NCBI RefSeq assembly: GCF_000516985.1
Contig: NW_006917098.1
Coordinates: 1,054,001 to 1,118,000, forward strand
Direction of reading: 5' to 3'
Origin: Pestalotiopsis fici W106-1
Taxonomy: Eukaryota > Ascomycota > Sordariomycetes > Amphisphaeriales > Sporocadaceae
DNA: 64,000 bases
The translations under genes and the position numbers were made by a program. The notes under the pieces are model-generated. The model saw only the letters and a list, made by a program, of their open reading frames with translations, was not told the DNA's origin and made no database searches. Position 1 is the first letter of the stretch, and every line of letters starts with the position of its first letter. Positions 13,560 to 24,966 of the stretch are shown piece after piece.

Positions 13560-14829
13560 TTATAATTAATTATTAACGCCGCGAATTTAATTTATTCGAT
13601 AAGCCGGCGTTAATTATTAAATTATTATACGTTATCGCAATATAGGCGTTATACTAAATATCTCTAGCCTAATAAATATATTTATATTAGTAATTTTATA
13701 ATTTATTTTAAATATCCCGGAAAAAAAATACGGCATTTATATAAACTCCGAAAACCTTAATAATATTCTTGCTTAATTATTATTTAATATCGCGTAACGC
13801 GTTTTTGGCTTTTTTTACTTTTTTAATCTCGTTTGCGATATCGTTTTTGTCCTCGTTTTTGTTAAAAACTTTTTCGGCGAAAATTAATTATTATATCGCG
13901 TAATATCGTTTAGCCGCATAAACCCTAAGGTTATTTATGTTGTAAAAAACTAACGTCCTCTCCTTTTTTATATTATCGAAATATTAAAATACTAAAGCTA
14001 AGCGGGACCGGGCTATATTTTCGCTAAAAAGCGCTTTAATCCTGGCCCGCGGCGCGTTTTACGCTAGCGACGCCTAGGTATCGCGGGCGCGCTCGACCAT
14101 ACCTTCGGGGTTAAGCAAATATTTATCGTCGTTATTATTATGTAAGCTTTAAAAAATACTAAACGTAGATTTATCTTTCCGGCCTTTACCCTTGCCTTTA
14201 ATCGAGCGGGAGCCCTAAGGTTTTATTTTGCCTTTGCTATCGCCTTTGCTTTTATTTTGGCCCTTGCCCTTGCCCGGGCCTTTACCCTTACCCTTCTTTA
14301 TAACACTTTTATATTATTTAAGGAGGACGCCTAAAAGGATATAATTAACCTTATTACGCGGATCGAAAGACGCCTATATATTATTTATCTTATTTAGCGC
14401 GATTTCGTCGTTTAACTGGACTCCCTTGTCGTTAAAATGCTTACGGAGCATAGCCAACTTTTTCTCGTTGTCGAAGGCATCCTAGAGCTTCTCGGCCCTA
14501 TTTGCGAAACCGCCTAAAACGTCGGCAAAATTATTAAAATATCCAAAATTATCAGCTTTAGAGTTATCAGCTCTAGAGTTATTAGCTTTAAAATTATTAG
14601 CTTTAGAGTTATTAGCTTTAAAATTAGAATTTTTAAAATCGCTAAACGCGTTAAAATTATCGGCTTCGTTTTTTTCGACGGTACCCGGCTGTTTGCTATT
14701 TTAGCCACCGCCCTTAAAGTTTTAGCTATATTTAAGAAAGCTTTTAAACTCCGACGTAATAGCGCTTTTAAAACGGTATAGGATTTCGGATAAAACGGGC
14801 GGTTTAAATTTTTATCCTCCGAGCTTAGC
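13560..14829 (-). pseudogene. RIP-degraded coding frame with Asn/Lys repeats, unassigned
   Basis: A single minus-strand frame of about 420 codons reads as a hydrophilic protein interrupted only by TAA/TAG. It contains a five-residue repeat (KANNS/KANNF/RADNS) encoded by a 15-bp tandem array. A long stop-poor segment follows it (NNFADVLGGFANRAEKL near 14500), then a Lys-Gly rich stretch (KGKGKGPGKGKGQ near 14260). Composition and codon patterning look coding, but stop density is only modestly below chance for DNA this AT-rich. No motif lets me name a family; a gag-like or accessory protein of a large transposon is one possibility. Confidence 0.35.
14551..14625. repeat. 15-bp tandem repeat, five copies
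   Basis: Five units of the form ATTAGCTTTARARTT start at 14551, 14566, 14581, 14596 and 14611. The unit is exactly five codons long and lies in the degraded minus-strand frame, where it encodes an Asn/Lys/Asp-rich five-residue repeat. Confidence 0.85.
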
Positions 14830-15989
14830 CGCCGTAGCGTCGAGCTCGTCGCCGGAGCCGAGCTTTTTAAAATAATAAACGAATTAATTTTTAATTTGCT
14901 TTATTAAAGCCGTTAGCTTCTCCCGGGCTAGGTCCCGGCGCATCTTTTATAATTTTATATCGTATATATAACGATTTAACCGTAATTCGAATTTATTTTT
15001 ACCGCTAACGGCAAAGCCTTTTTTATCGTTATTTTTGGCGAAAGCGGCCCTCCTCGTTTAAAAAATGCCCTTAGGGCACTGCCCTTTTAAGGAAATTTAG
15101 GCCGCTTTAAAGGACTTTATAGCCATTTCGGTAGTTATTTTAAATAAATATCGTATTTAATAATAGGTATTTTAGAAAATAATAAAATTAAGTAGTAGTT
15201 TAATCGTAATAAGCGTAAAAGCGGATAGGCCTATTTAAACACTATTTTGTTTTTATCCGGCATTTATAGCGATTCGTCGCAATATAAATCGTATATTATT
15301 AAGATATTAGATATAGCTATATTATTTTAGAATAATATATAAATACACAATTTAAAAAGGCAATTTAAAGCGGGTATTTATAATTTATATTTATTTATAA
15401 AATAAAATAGTAATATTTATTTAAATATAACGATTCGTTAATAATAATTCGAAGGTTTTACGGCCTTAGGGATTTAGGAGACGTTAATTACCGCCGCCGG
15501 CCTTTAAAGCTAGGCATTTAAATTAGCCTGTTACGCAATATTTCGTCGCTATAAAAAATACTAAAAATTTCTTCCGGGCTCGCTACTTAAATACGTATTA
15601 ATCCATTTTTAATAACCACTAAACCCAAAAAGCCACTTATTTAATTTTTATTTTAGCTTTTAAACCTAATAAAGCCTTAATTTTAGCCTATTTATTTTAA
15701 ATAGCGATTATAAAGGCAATAGCTAATAAGCGATTCGAGCCGAGCGATACCGGCGTTTTAAACGTTATTAAAATTTCGGAAAATAGCTTATTTTTCTAAA
15801 AAAATATCTATTATTAAGTAATATTTTAATAATTTTTCTAACCTAGCTACGGTTTTTAAGGAAATTTTTACCTTAATTGATATAATTATATAAAATAATA
15901 AAATTTTTTAAAAATAAGTTTCGGAGCTCGTTAAAAAGGTTGCCGTAAATTAATAATAGCTAAAAAACGCAGAAACGGATTTAAAAAAT

Positions 15990-16880
15990 TAGCGGGATAT
16001 ATTTCCGGTAATCGTAAAATCGGCAAAAAAAAGCAAAAATATCCGTAATAAACGCAAAAAGGACTTTAACGCGCTTTTCGCTATAAGCGCCGGCGGCCCG
16101 CGCTTTAATCGTTTGCTCGAAACCTCCTCCCGGAACTTTTTGCATAGCGTGCATACGTAAATTATATTTTACGGTTTTAGCTATTCTTTTATATGCTATT
16201 TTATTAATATAAAAACGTATTACCGGCTAACCGGATATAACCGCGGCGTATAAAAAACGTAATAAACTTAGCTTATTAATTTATTTTAGCTAAATTCCGT
16301 CGTTTATCGGAAGTTTACCGAAAAAAAGCTTACCGCCGCTAAAATCGCGATCGGGCCCGCCGGATTCCTCGTGCCCGTAAAAGCGGTAGCCGACGAATCC
16401 GTCGTTATTAATCTAAATTTCGATAAAGCCGTAGTAAGCTTCGAACCCGGCCTTTGCGGCGCCTAATAACCGGTTAAATATATTAAAGCGGAGCCTAAAG
16501 ACGACGATGACGATTTAGGCGTTAAAAAAAATAACCGCTTATCGTTTAAACCTAAAAAATTTGTTATTAAATATAACGCGTTTTTGTTCGCGCGTAGCTG
16601 CGCTTGCGATACGGCCGTAAATAAAGACTTTAAATCGGCGATCGATAATTTAAAGCTTACCGACGGATTTAAAGCGGTCGAGGACGTCTTTTAAAAGGTG
16701 CTTGTTTATATCGACGTATTATACGCTCGATATTATTAAATAGTCCTAATAAACGGCTTTGGCTTGGTAAAGCTTAAAAATAAAAGCAATATCGCTGTAT
16801 TATAAAAATAACTCGCCGCTGACGTCCAAGCCTTTTTTACCTATATTTAGGTAAAGCCGCAGGCTAAAAGCGAATATAAC
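15990..16880 (-). pseudogene. RIP-degraded coding frame, unassigned
   Basis: One minus-strand frame from 16880 to about 15990 reads as a protein of roughly 300 residues with only about ten TAA/TAG interruptions. It includes an uninterrupted run of about 80 codons at its end (16225-15990). Protein-like segments include GFEAYYGFIEI (near 16435), GFVGYRFYGHEESGGPDR (near 16390) and KVPGGGFEQTIKARAAGAYS (near 16130). This is the best-preserved ghost frame in the block. I do not recognise the family. The flanks grade into featureless AT-rich sequence. Confidence 0.4.
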
Positions 16881-19800
16881 GCTTTTAAAGCATCGCTCGG
16901 CGGCTTTTTTTAGGCTAAAATAGCCGATTTTATAAAAGCGAATAGCCGGGGAAATATTAAAAAAAAAACTCAAAAATAAAAGGAACTAATAGATAAATGT
17001 AATAAATTACGGTTAATTTAAAATAATTAAAATTAAATAATATGCTTTATATAAGCTTTTTTATTATTTTAATTATTACGGGTAAATCTAATATCGTTTA
17101 AATTATGCTCGTTTTTATATTTTTATTTAATTAATTGCTTTTATGCCGTTTTTATAAATTATTATAATTATTAATAATTACGATTATTAGCGTAAACCCT
17201 AAATTATAATATTGCGCTATTAGAATTTTTTTTATAAAATTTATAATAGCTTTATTTTCGTAAATTTATTTTTACGCCTTATTTCCGATAAAGCCTTGTT
17301 TTAATATATTAGCTATAAAAACGCCGTTTTATATACCTTTCGGACTAGTTTATCCTTATTTTCGGAGCGGTTATATTTATATACTAAATGCGCCTAAAGC
17401 TTCGTAAATCGGTAAAACCCTTTAATAGCCTTATAAAATAAGCATACGAGCGACGGCCGGTTAAAAACGGTGCCTCCGGCCCCCTCGATCGCCTTATTTT
17501 CGTCGTATAACGGCCCAAAAGCTCGTACCCCTTCGCATAGCGTAATTATTAGCGGTAGCCGGTTTTTAAGCGATAAAAACGTCACTTAATTACCCAGGCG
17601 CTAGGCTAAACCGGCTTATAGTATACGTAGCGCCCGCCGGAGGACCGAAAATTAAATTAAATACGCCTCGTATATCGTTAGCGAAATAAATTAAAAATCG
17701 TTAGCGGTGCCTTTTTTTTATAATATTGTAACGGTTAGCTTATTCGCATTAAATAAAAGGTTTAATGCCGCTAGTAATACTCGGGCACTGCCCTGCTTTC
17801 CCGCTAATAAAAAGCGGCCTTTTCGCGGTAATGCTTCCTATCGTAATTAGCGTCCGAAGGCTCGTAATAAATATAATTAAGGTTAACGCAGGTTTTGTAA
17901 TAGCAAAAATAAAATCCGTTTATTTTTTTAAAAAAGCCGGCCCTTAAAAAGTTATTTAGCTTGACGCCGGTCCTCGGATATTTATTAAATTAAGCGATAG
18001 CGCGGAAAAAAGCGGTTATATAATCGTTAAATTTATAATATTAGCACAATTAATAATAAAAATAAAGCAAATATCGGGCTATATTATATACCGTTTTATA
18101 AAAACGCCGCTTAGGGCACCGGTTTCGGCTAAATAAAGGAAAAATATCGACCGGCTTAAGCGACGACTAGTTTGCTAATACAAAAATATATAAATCCTTA
18201 TAATCTAAATTTATAATTCCCTAAAAGCCGAGCAGTGCCCGGATATATTAGCCGAACTGCTTAATACTATTTTTTAAAAACTAATTTAGCGTATATTATT
18301 AATATTTTAATAAACGAAACCGCTTAACTTTATAAAAAGGCATAAAATCGCGAAAAATACTAAACCACTTTCGCTTCTATCCGTCGTCGATATTATTTAT
18401 TATAAATAATATCCTAAGGCTAGGCACCGCCTAAAATCTCGTAATAAACCTCCCGGCGCCCGAGTCCTTTTTTAACTCGAAGGAATTTTCCGTTTTATTT
18501 AAAAAAATAGTTTTTAATTTTATATTAAATTTATTACGATTATTATATTCGGCTTTAAAATAAATAAATATAATTAGCGGATTAGCGACCGTAGCCGTTA
18601 GGCTATATTTATGTATTAAATATTTTTTATAATTATATATATCGCAGGATCGCCTTCCGCATAATTTACCTTAAATATAAACCTAGTAAATATATATTTT
18701 CGTATTCGTAGCCGGTATATTAGTAATAATAAAATTAAATATAATTTAACGCGCTATTCCTAAATTAATATAATTTCGTTTTTTTCCTAATTAAATCGCG
18801 AAAAATTTGGCCGTTATTTAAGCTTATAGCGCATTTATAATATATATATAAAAATTGCATTTTATTCTTTAATAAAATCGCGAATTAAGCTATTATATAA
18901 TTTTGCGACGGCTATTAAAATATATATAAAATAATTCTAAAACTAAAGCCCGGTATAATCCGGATTTATTAGCGATTTTTTTTTTCTCGAATATCGCGAC
19001 GAAACCTAATTTAAAATTATAATAAATCCGTAATTCCAAAACAGCTTTAATAATTAAAACGGTAATCGGTATTTAAAAAATAATTAAGCGATTTTAATAA
19101 ATTATTTAGCATTATAGCATTAAATTAATTAAATAGCGAAGGTAAATTTAATATGCTTAAGCATATAAAACCCTCGAAAATATATAATTTATTTATTGCG
19201 AAAAGCGATTAAGCCGCCTATAATAAGCTTAGCGTTTAGCTTTAATAATATAGTAGTAAATATAACAAAATATAATAATAATAACTATTGCAATAACCAC
19301 TAAACAGCCATTAAAATTATTAAAATTATTAAAATCATTATAACAACCATTATAATTATTACAATAGCCATTATAATATCACCCCATAAAGCGAATTCGA
19401 TTAAAACGTTAAGTAATTTTTTATATATCTAATATTAAAAAGCTTTAAAAATAAAATTAAACTATAGATTACTTGCTATATAAAAATATAAATAAAAAAA
19501 GGCCTTTAAAAAAAGCTAAATAAAAACGCAAAAACACCAAGAAAAAAAATAAAAAATCCCCAGGGGAAAAATATAATCGTAACGCCAGCCGAGTATTTAA
19601 GCTTTATTTCCCAGCTTATTTATATTATATCCCTTTTAATTTTTAGACTTTTTCGCGTTTTGGAGCATTTTTTTATTATCGTCGCCGTTTTTATCGATTT
19701 TACCGCTATTGCTACCTTTATTCTTTTTATCGCCTTTATTATTTTTATTATTTTTATTGTTAACGATATTTTTTCTATCTTTTTAATTATTATATTAATA

Positions 19801-20646
19801 TATTTCCAAAAATGCCTTAATAAAAACCCGGTATTTTTTTTTTAATTTTAAGCGCGTCGTTTATATGCTTATAAAAATTAGCAATTATAATAAAAATTAC
19901 GGGTTCGTCGATATTATAAATTTAATTAAAAATTATATAAATAGGATCTAAAACCTTATTTAAAAATAAAAAATTTATATAAAAACGCAGGTATAGCTAT
20001 TTTTATAATAATATTTATATTTATCGGCTTTTATATATTTTATTTTAACGAGCTCTTAATACTAATTATCGGATTAGCCGTATAAAGCACTTTTTAGGCA
20101 GCCCAAATATAAAATAAACCGAAAAGAGTTGCTGGCACGATTTAAAGGCTGGGACGTTTTTTTAGTAGTATTAAATAAAGGAGTCTTAGATAAAGGGGTC
20201 CCGGAAGCTGGAGTTTTAGATAAAAAGATCTTGGACGCTAGAGTTTTAAGCGAAAAAGCTTAATATTTGCGAAAGCGGGCAGTTTTACGATTACGACGAG
20301 CCCGTTTAGCTAAAAAATTCGAAGGGCTATTAGGAACGGCATAAACGTTAAAAAAGCCTTTATGTAAGCTAGCAATACCGGAGCTAAAATAACAAAACCT
20401 AATTAAATAAAAGCGGGCCGATTAAAAGCTATCTATAAAAATATCGTAATCGGCTTATAAATATTTATTTCTATTATAACGACTAAAAACGGAGCCCTAA
20501 AAAGCAGATTAAAAAAAACCGGCGCTTTAAAAAGCATTCGAAAAAATATTATTAGGATTAATCGGATAAATATGGTTTTAGGGCTCTTTTTTATAATTAC
20601 CGGCTAAAAGCTATTAACCTCTAAAAGGCGGTTAAAAAAGGTAATT

Positions 20647-20965
20647 AGGCGGCTGCTAATAAAATCCTAGCTAATAACTTAGCTAATAATTTTATCCCGG
20701 AGCGGTTTAATAATAGCTAGGCGGGTGCTATTAAAATCCTGGCTAATAACCTGGTTGGTAACCTTATCCCGGAGCGGGCTAATAATAGCTAGGCGGGTGC
20801 TATTAAAATCCTTGCTAATAACCTAGCTAGTAACCTTATCCTAAAGCGGGCTAATAATAGCTAGGCGGCTGCTATTAAACTCTTAACTAATAACTTTATC
20901 CGGGAGCTTATTACTAATAGCTAATTTGGTAACCTTATCCAGGAGCTAATTACCAATAGCTAATC
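20647..20965. repeat. 72-bp tandem repeat, about 4.4 copies
   Basis: Units beginning AGGCGG start at 20647, 20719, 20791 and 20863, exactly 72 bp apart. A degenerate partial copy runs to about 20965. Each unit carries the words GCTATTAAAATCC, CTAATAAC, CCTTATCC and GGAGCGG. Seventy-two bases are 24 codons, so a coding repeat in an ancestral protein is possible, but no clean frame remains. Confidence 0.85.
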
Positions 20966-21317
20966 TAATGCTAAAAAAAGCTATTATAGCCCTAAAAAGC
21001 TATTTGGTTTTAGGGCTATTAAGGGTTTTAATAATCCTAAAGCAAGCCCTAATATAAGGCAAAAGCGTAAAAATTATTAAGAAAAGGCTGCTAAAAACCT
21101 GCAAAACCAAGCTAAAAAATTTTAATACTAAGGTTAAAAATATAAAATATAACAAAAATAAAAGGTTTACGGCTAAATAAGCGCTAAGCCGAGCGACCGG
21201 AAGCAGGAATAAATATAATAAAGCCTTTTACGGATTTAAAGGTCTTGCTCGTCTTTTTAAAGGTTATTTTATCCTTTAGTATTTTAAAGGCGTTAACGAT
21301 AAATGCTGGAAAGAGAA

Positions 21318-21420
21318 AAAAATAAAGCTTAAAAAAAAGAATAAAGCTTAAAAAAAAAACTAAAACTTAGAAAAAAAAATAAAGCTTAAAAAAAAAAGAG
21401 TAAATCTTAAAAAGAAAAAA
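21318..21420. repeat. A-rich AAAGCTTAAAA tandem repeat
   Basis: Roughly five copies of an approximately 20-bp unit centred on AATAAAGCTTAAAAAAAA occur in tandem, with varying A-run lengths. Confidence 0.7.
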
Positions 21421-22259
21421 AAAAGAACTTACGATAATTAAAGGTAATAAGCTAATAATAAATATATAATAAAAAAAGAGGAAAAAGGTTAAATATAACC
21501 TAAAAGCGGGAGTTCCTTTTATACCTATAAATATTATAGTTTTTTCCCTAATTAAAATAATTAGTTAAATATAAATGCTTAATTAATTACTTTAAATTAG
21601 GATAATTTAGATATTAGGGAGCAGAATATAAAGCTTAAAGCTAGGTACCTTATAAAAATTGCCTTAATACGCAATAAATTATAATAAATAAATTTAGATA
21701 CCAATAGTATATAGCGTGCCCCTTCCCCTTTTTTCGCAATTTAGTAAAAACAAAAAAGGGAAAGAGCACCATACGACAGTTGCACCTGGCGATCTTAAAC
21801 TGGGGCTTAAAAAGCATACTTTAATATAGCTAGGCAAGCATTAGACGCAAATTATATAAATGGTTTTGGGCATTTATTTAATAGATAATTTGCTTTTTAT
21901 TATATTATTTTATAATTTAATAATATTATTTCGGCTTTTTTACAAATTCCTAAGCGTATATTTTTATTAGCTTATTTAATTATACTAATAATAAATCGCC
22001 GAAAAATAATATAAACCGTATAAAGGCTTATATTAAAATTTTTAAGCAAATCGGGAAGATCCTCGCAATTTATCGCGGAAAATCTTTGCCTGCCCGGAAA
22101 ACGCAAATAAAATAAATAACGTAAATAGGAATTAAACTAAGCTTTAGGCTAAATTATCGCTTTATAAATACGTAAAATAATAGTAAAAACCTATTTTCGC
22201 CTAAAGAAAGGCGAATATCTAAATTAAAAACATATTAGCAAAAAAAGATACCGGCATTA

Positions 22260-23280
22260 ACCGTCGAATCTCCACCGTTATAAAGCAAAATCGGTTAATT
22301 ATTAAAAGACGATAATTCGGAAATCGAAAAAAGCGATAAATATATTAGCTCGTTTGCTATTTAGTCCGATATTAGGAAAAAATGCTAATTAAAATACCGA
22401 TTTTTTATACCGGAAAAGCGCCGCTTTACGATAAAAAACGCCGGAGCTTCCGCGCGACGTTGTGGATTTTATTAATTTATACGTATTTTAAAACGTTACG
22501 AATAATGGCGTAATAGGAATAAAAGCGGCTTTCGAAAAGCTTAGGCGTTTCCGATGTCCGGAGCAACTTTATAAAATCGGTAATTAATAATGCGATCGCG
22601 ACGGGCCTGCGGTTTAAAAGCCTATTTTTAATAATTTGCTTTACGGACGGAATATTATAATAGCCGTTGTTTTAAACCTCCGGTAGCACTATTACGTAAA
22701 GCTTCTAAGCGGGAATTTTACGCAATATTTAAAATATAATCTCGGCGGCCTTTTATCGGGTATATACCGGGTTTTTGCCGCGCTAATAAAAAACGCCTAA
22801 CGCGGCGCCGGGGAGCTATTAAGGGTTTTTGTTATATTTAATACCCGCGTATAGCACCCGGCTTAAATATTAAAAATTATTGGCTATTACGCGGTAAAAA
22901 ACGTTTAAACGCTTAAAAAAAAAGTTTTCCCTAATATAATATAAATTACTAATATTTATAAAAAAAAGGTTTAATATAGCCTTCGCCTAGCCGGCTAAAA
23001 AAGCTATTAGGTAATCGCCGCGCGCCGCGATAAGCAATTATATAGCGGCGCTAAAATGCTCGTCGGATTTAGCGATAACAGCTTTATAATAATACGCCGA
23101 CTTTTTAGCGTGCTAATTATCGCTAAAAAATCGGAATATATATTCCGGCTCGGTTTCGTAAAGGCTTAAATCGGCTAAAAATATAAAATTAATAAACGGT
23201 TAAAGCGCTGCTTTATATATACGAATTAAAATATTCGGGGGCATTAAATTTAAAGCGCTACGCCTAAAAAATTTTTTTAT
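22260..23280 (-). pseudogene. RIP-degraded coding frame, unassigned
   Basis: A minus-strand frame from about 23280, with a possible ATG at 23244, reads as some 320 codons of protein-like sequence. There are about 14 TAA/TAG interruptions up to about 22390 and more of them downstream. Clear segments are YYYKAVIAKSDEHFSAAI (near 23080), NNGYYNIPSVKQIIKNRLL (near 22670) and TDFIKLLRTSETPKLFESRF (near 22590); the second and third fall in a run of about 65 codons without a stop. If the stops are read as former Gln or Trp codons, the frame is continuous and looks mostly helical. I cannot assign a family. The downstream edge is uncertain. Confidence 0.4.
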
Positions 23281-24936
23281 TATAATAATCGAGCACGATT
23301 TGAGCTTTTAAAATTTTAGGTAAAAATAGCATTTAAAATTAAATAAAGGCAGTAATAAAATAACGCGTAATTCCCGGCGAAAGGATAAAAATAAAAAAAA
23401 ATAAAAACTTTCGTATTTAAAATAGCAAAAATTTAAACGAGCTTATTACTATTTTTTTATTTGCAAAAAATATATTTAAATTATAAATTTCGGACTTAAT
23501 ATATAAATAGCCTTTTATATATTATTATTTTTAAAATTAATATAATTTTTATAATATTTTTAGCTGCTAATGCGTATTAAATGCAGCCGCCTTTATTTTT
23601 ATAATAATACCGAAATAAAATCTTATTAAAAATTTTTATTATTATATTATAATATTTATTATCGGAAATTATTAAGTTATAATAAAGCAATTACGAAAAA
23701 GGCTATTATTATAAGTTTTTAATATAATATTTCTATTTTTGTAAGCATTTTATTTAATTTAGGACGGGTTATTAAAATCGTATCGTGCCCTTATACGCTC
23801 CATATTTGAAAATTAAAAATAATCACTAATAATAATCTATTATAAGCAATAATCCAGCTCGCGCAATTATAAAGCAAATAAATTAATATGCGTACGCATA
23901 TAATAAAAAAACGCTATTATTACCCGACTATTATTTTATTATTTCGTCGAGCAAAAAAAAAAAAAAAGCCATTATAAATACTAACGCGGGTCGTAAAAAC
24001 CTATATAACGTACTTTTTTTACCAAAATAGCTAGCGCTTTTTAAAAATGCTATATTAAGCTTAAAAAAAAAAAGAAAAAAAAAACAAAAAAAAAGCAAAA
24101 GCAAAAAAAAGAACGAAAACGACGACGAGCCTGCCTAAAGTATATTATAAAATAAATATAGCGGTAAATAAGAGAATATATAGCTAATAATATATAAAAT
24201 ATCGCATTACGTAAAAAGCCGTATAGCATAAATATAAATTTATCCGAAATAAATATCTTATTTTAAATAGGCTGCCGACGGCGATATTATTAATTTAGCT
24301 GTTAAATAAGCCGGTTTAAAAACCGCTAAAATATAAAAAAAACCGTATTAGTTATAAAAAAGATTTTAACTTCCCCCGTTCGGTTTTATTTAATAATAAA
24401 AACCTAAAAGTAGCGCTATTATAAATTTTTGCTGCTTTTTCGGAGCAGGAATGCTTTTATTACGCTAAAAAAAAAAACTTATAAAACGTTTGCGTAAATA
24501 AAAAAAGATACGCCGGTTATACCTATAACGGCAACCGGGCAAAATATTTTAATAGTATATATCGTAAATAAAGGTAAACCGGGCGATTTAGTTAATAAAG
24601 AAAAATAATACCTAAAAACGATAGCGATAAAAACCTAAAGCCGCAGGCTTATGAGGCGAAATCCCTTTTAAATCAAAGGGCCTCCGCATTTATCCGTTTG
24701 ATAAATACGGAGCGGCTAAAATAATTACGTGTTATAACGGCCGTATAGCGGGACGACCTTTTGTAAAAAGCGTAGTAAAATCTGCGGCTATTAATTATAA
24801 TAAAGGAGGCGGAGGACGACCGAAAGATAATAATCGTAAATAATAAGGGATAAAAAAAAAGGGAGGAAAAAAACCATAGCGGCAATAATTATAATAATAA
24901 TATCCCGGTATTATTTTCTAATATAATAAAAGCCGG

Positions 24937-24966
24937 CGATAACGATAACGATAACGATAACGATAA
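24937..24966. repeat. Hexanucleotide repeat (CGATAA)5
   Basis: Five perfect copies of CGATAA. The repeat is not telomeric in sequence. Confidence 0.9.

Noticed and set aside
24937..24966. Telomere-like repeat
   Set aside because: The CGATAA unit is not TTAGGG, and no CCCTAA/TTAGGG array occurs in the window.
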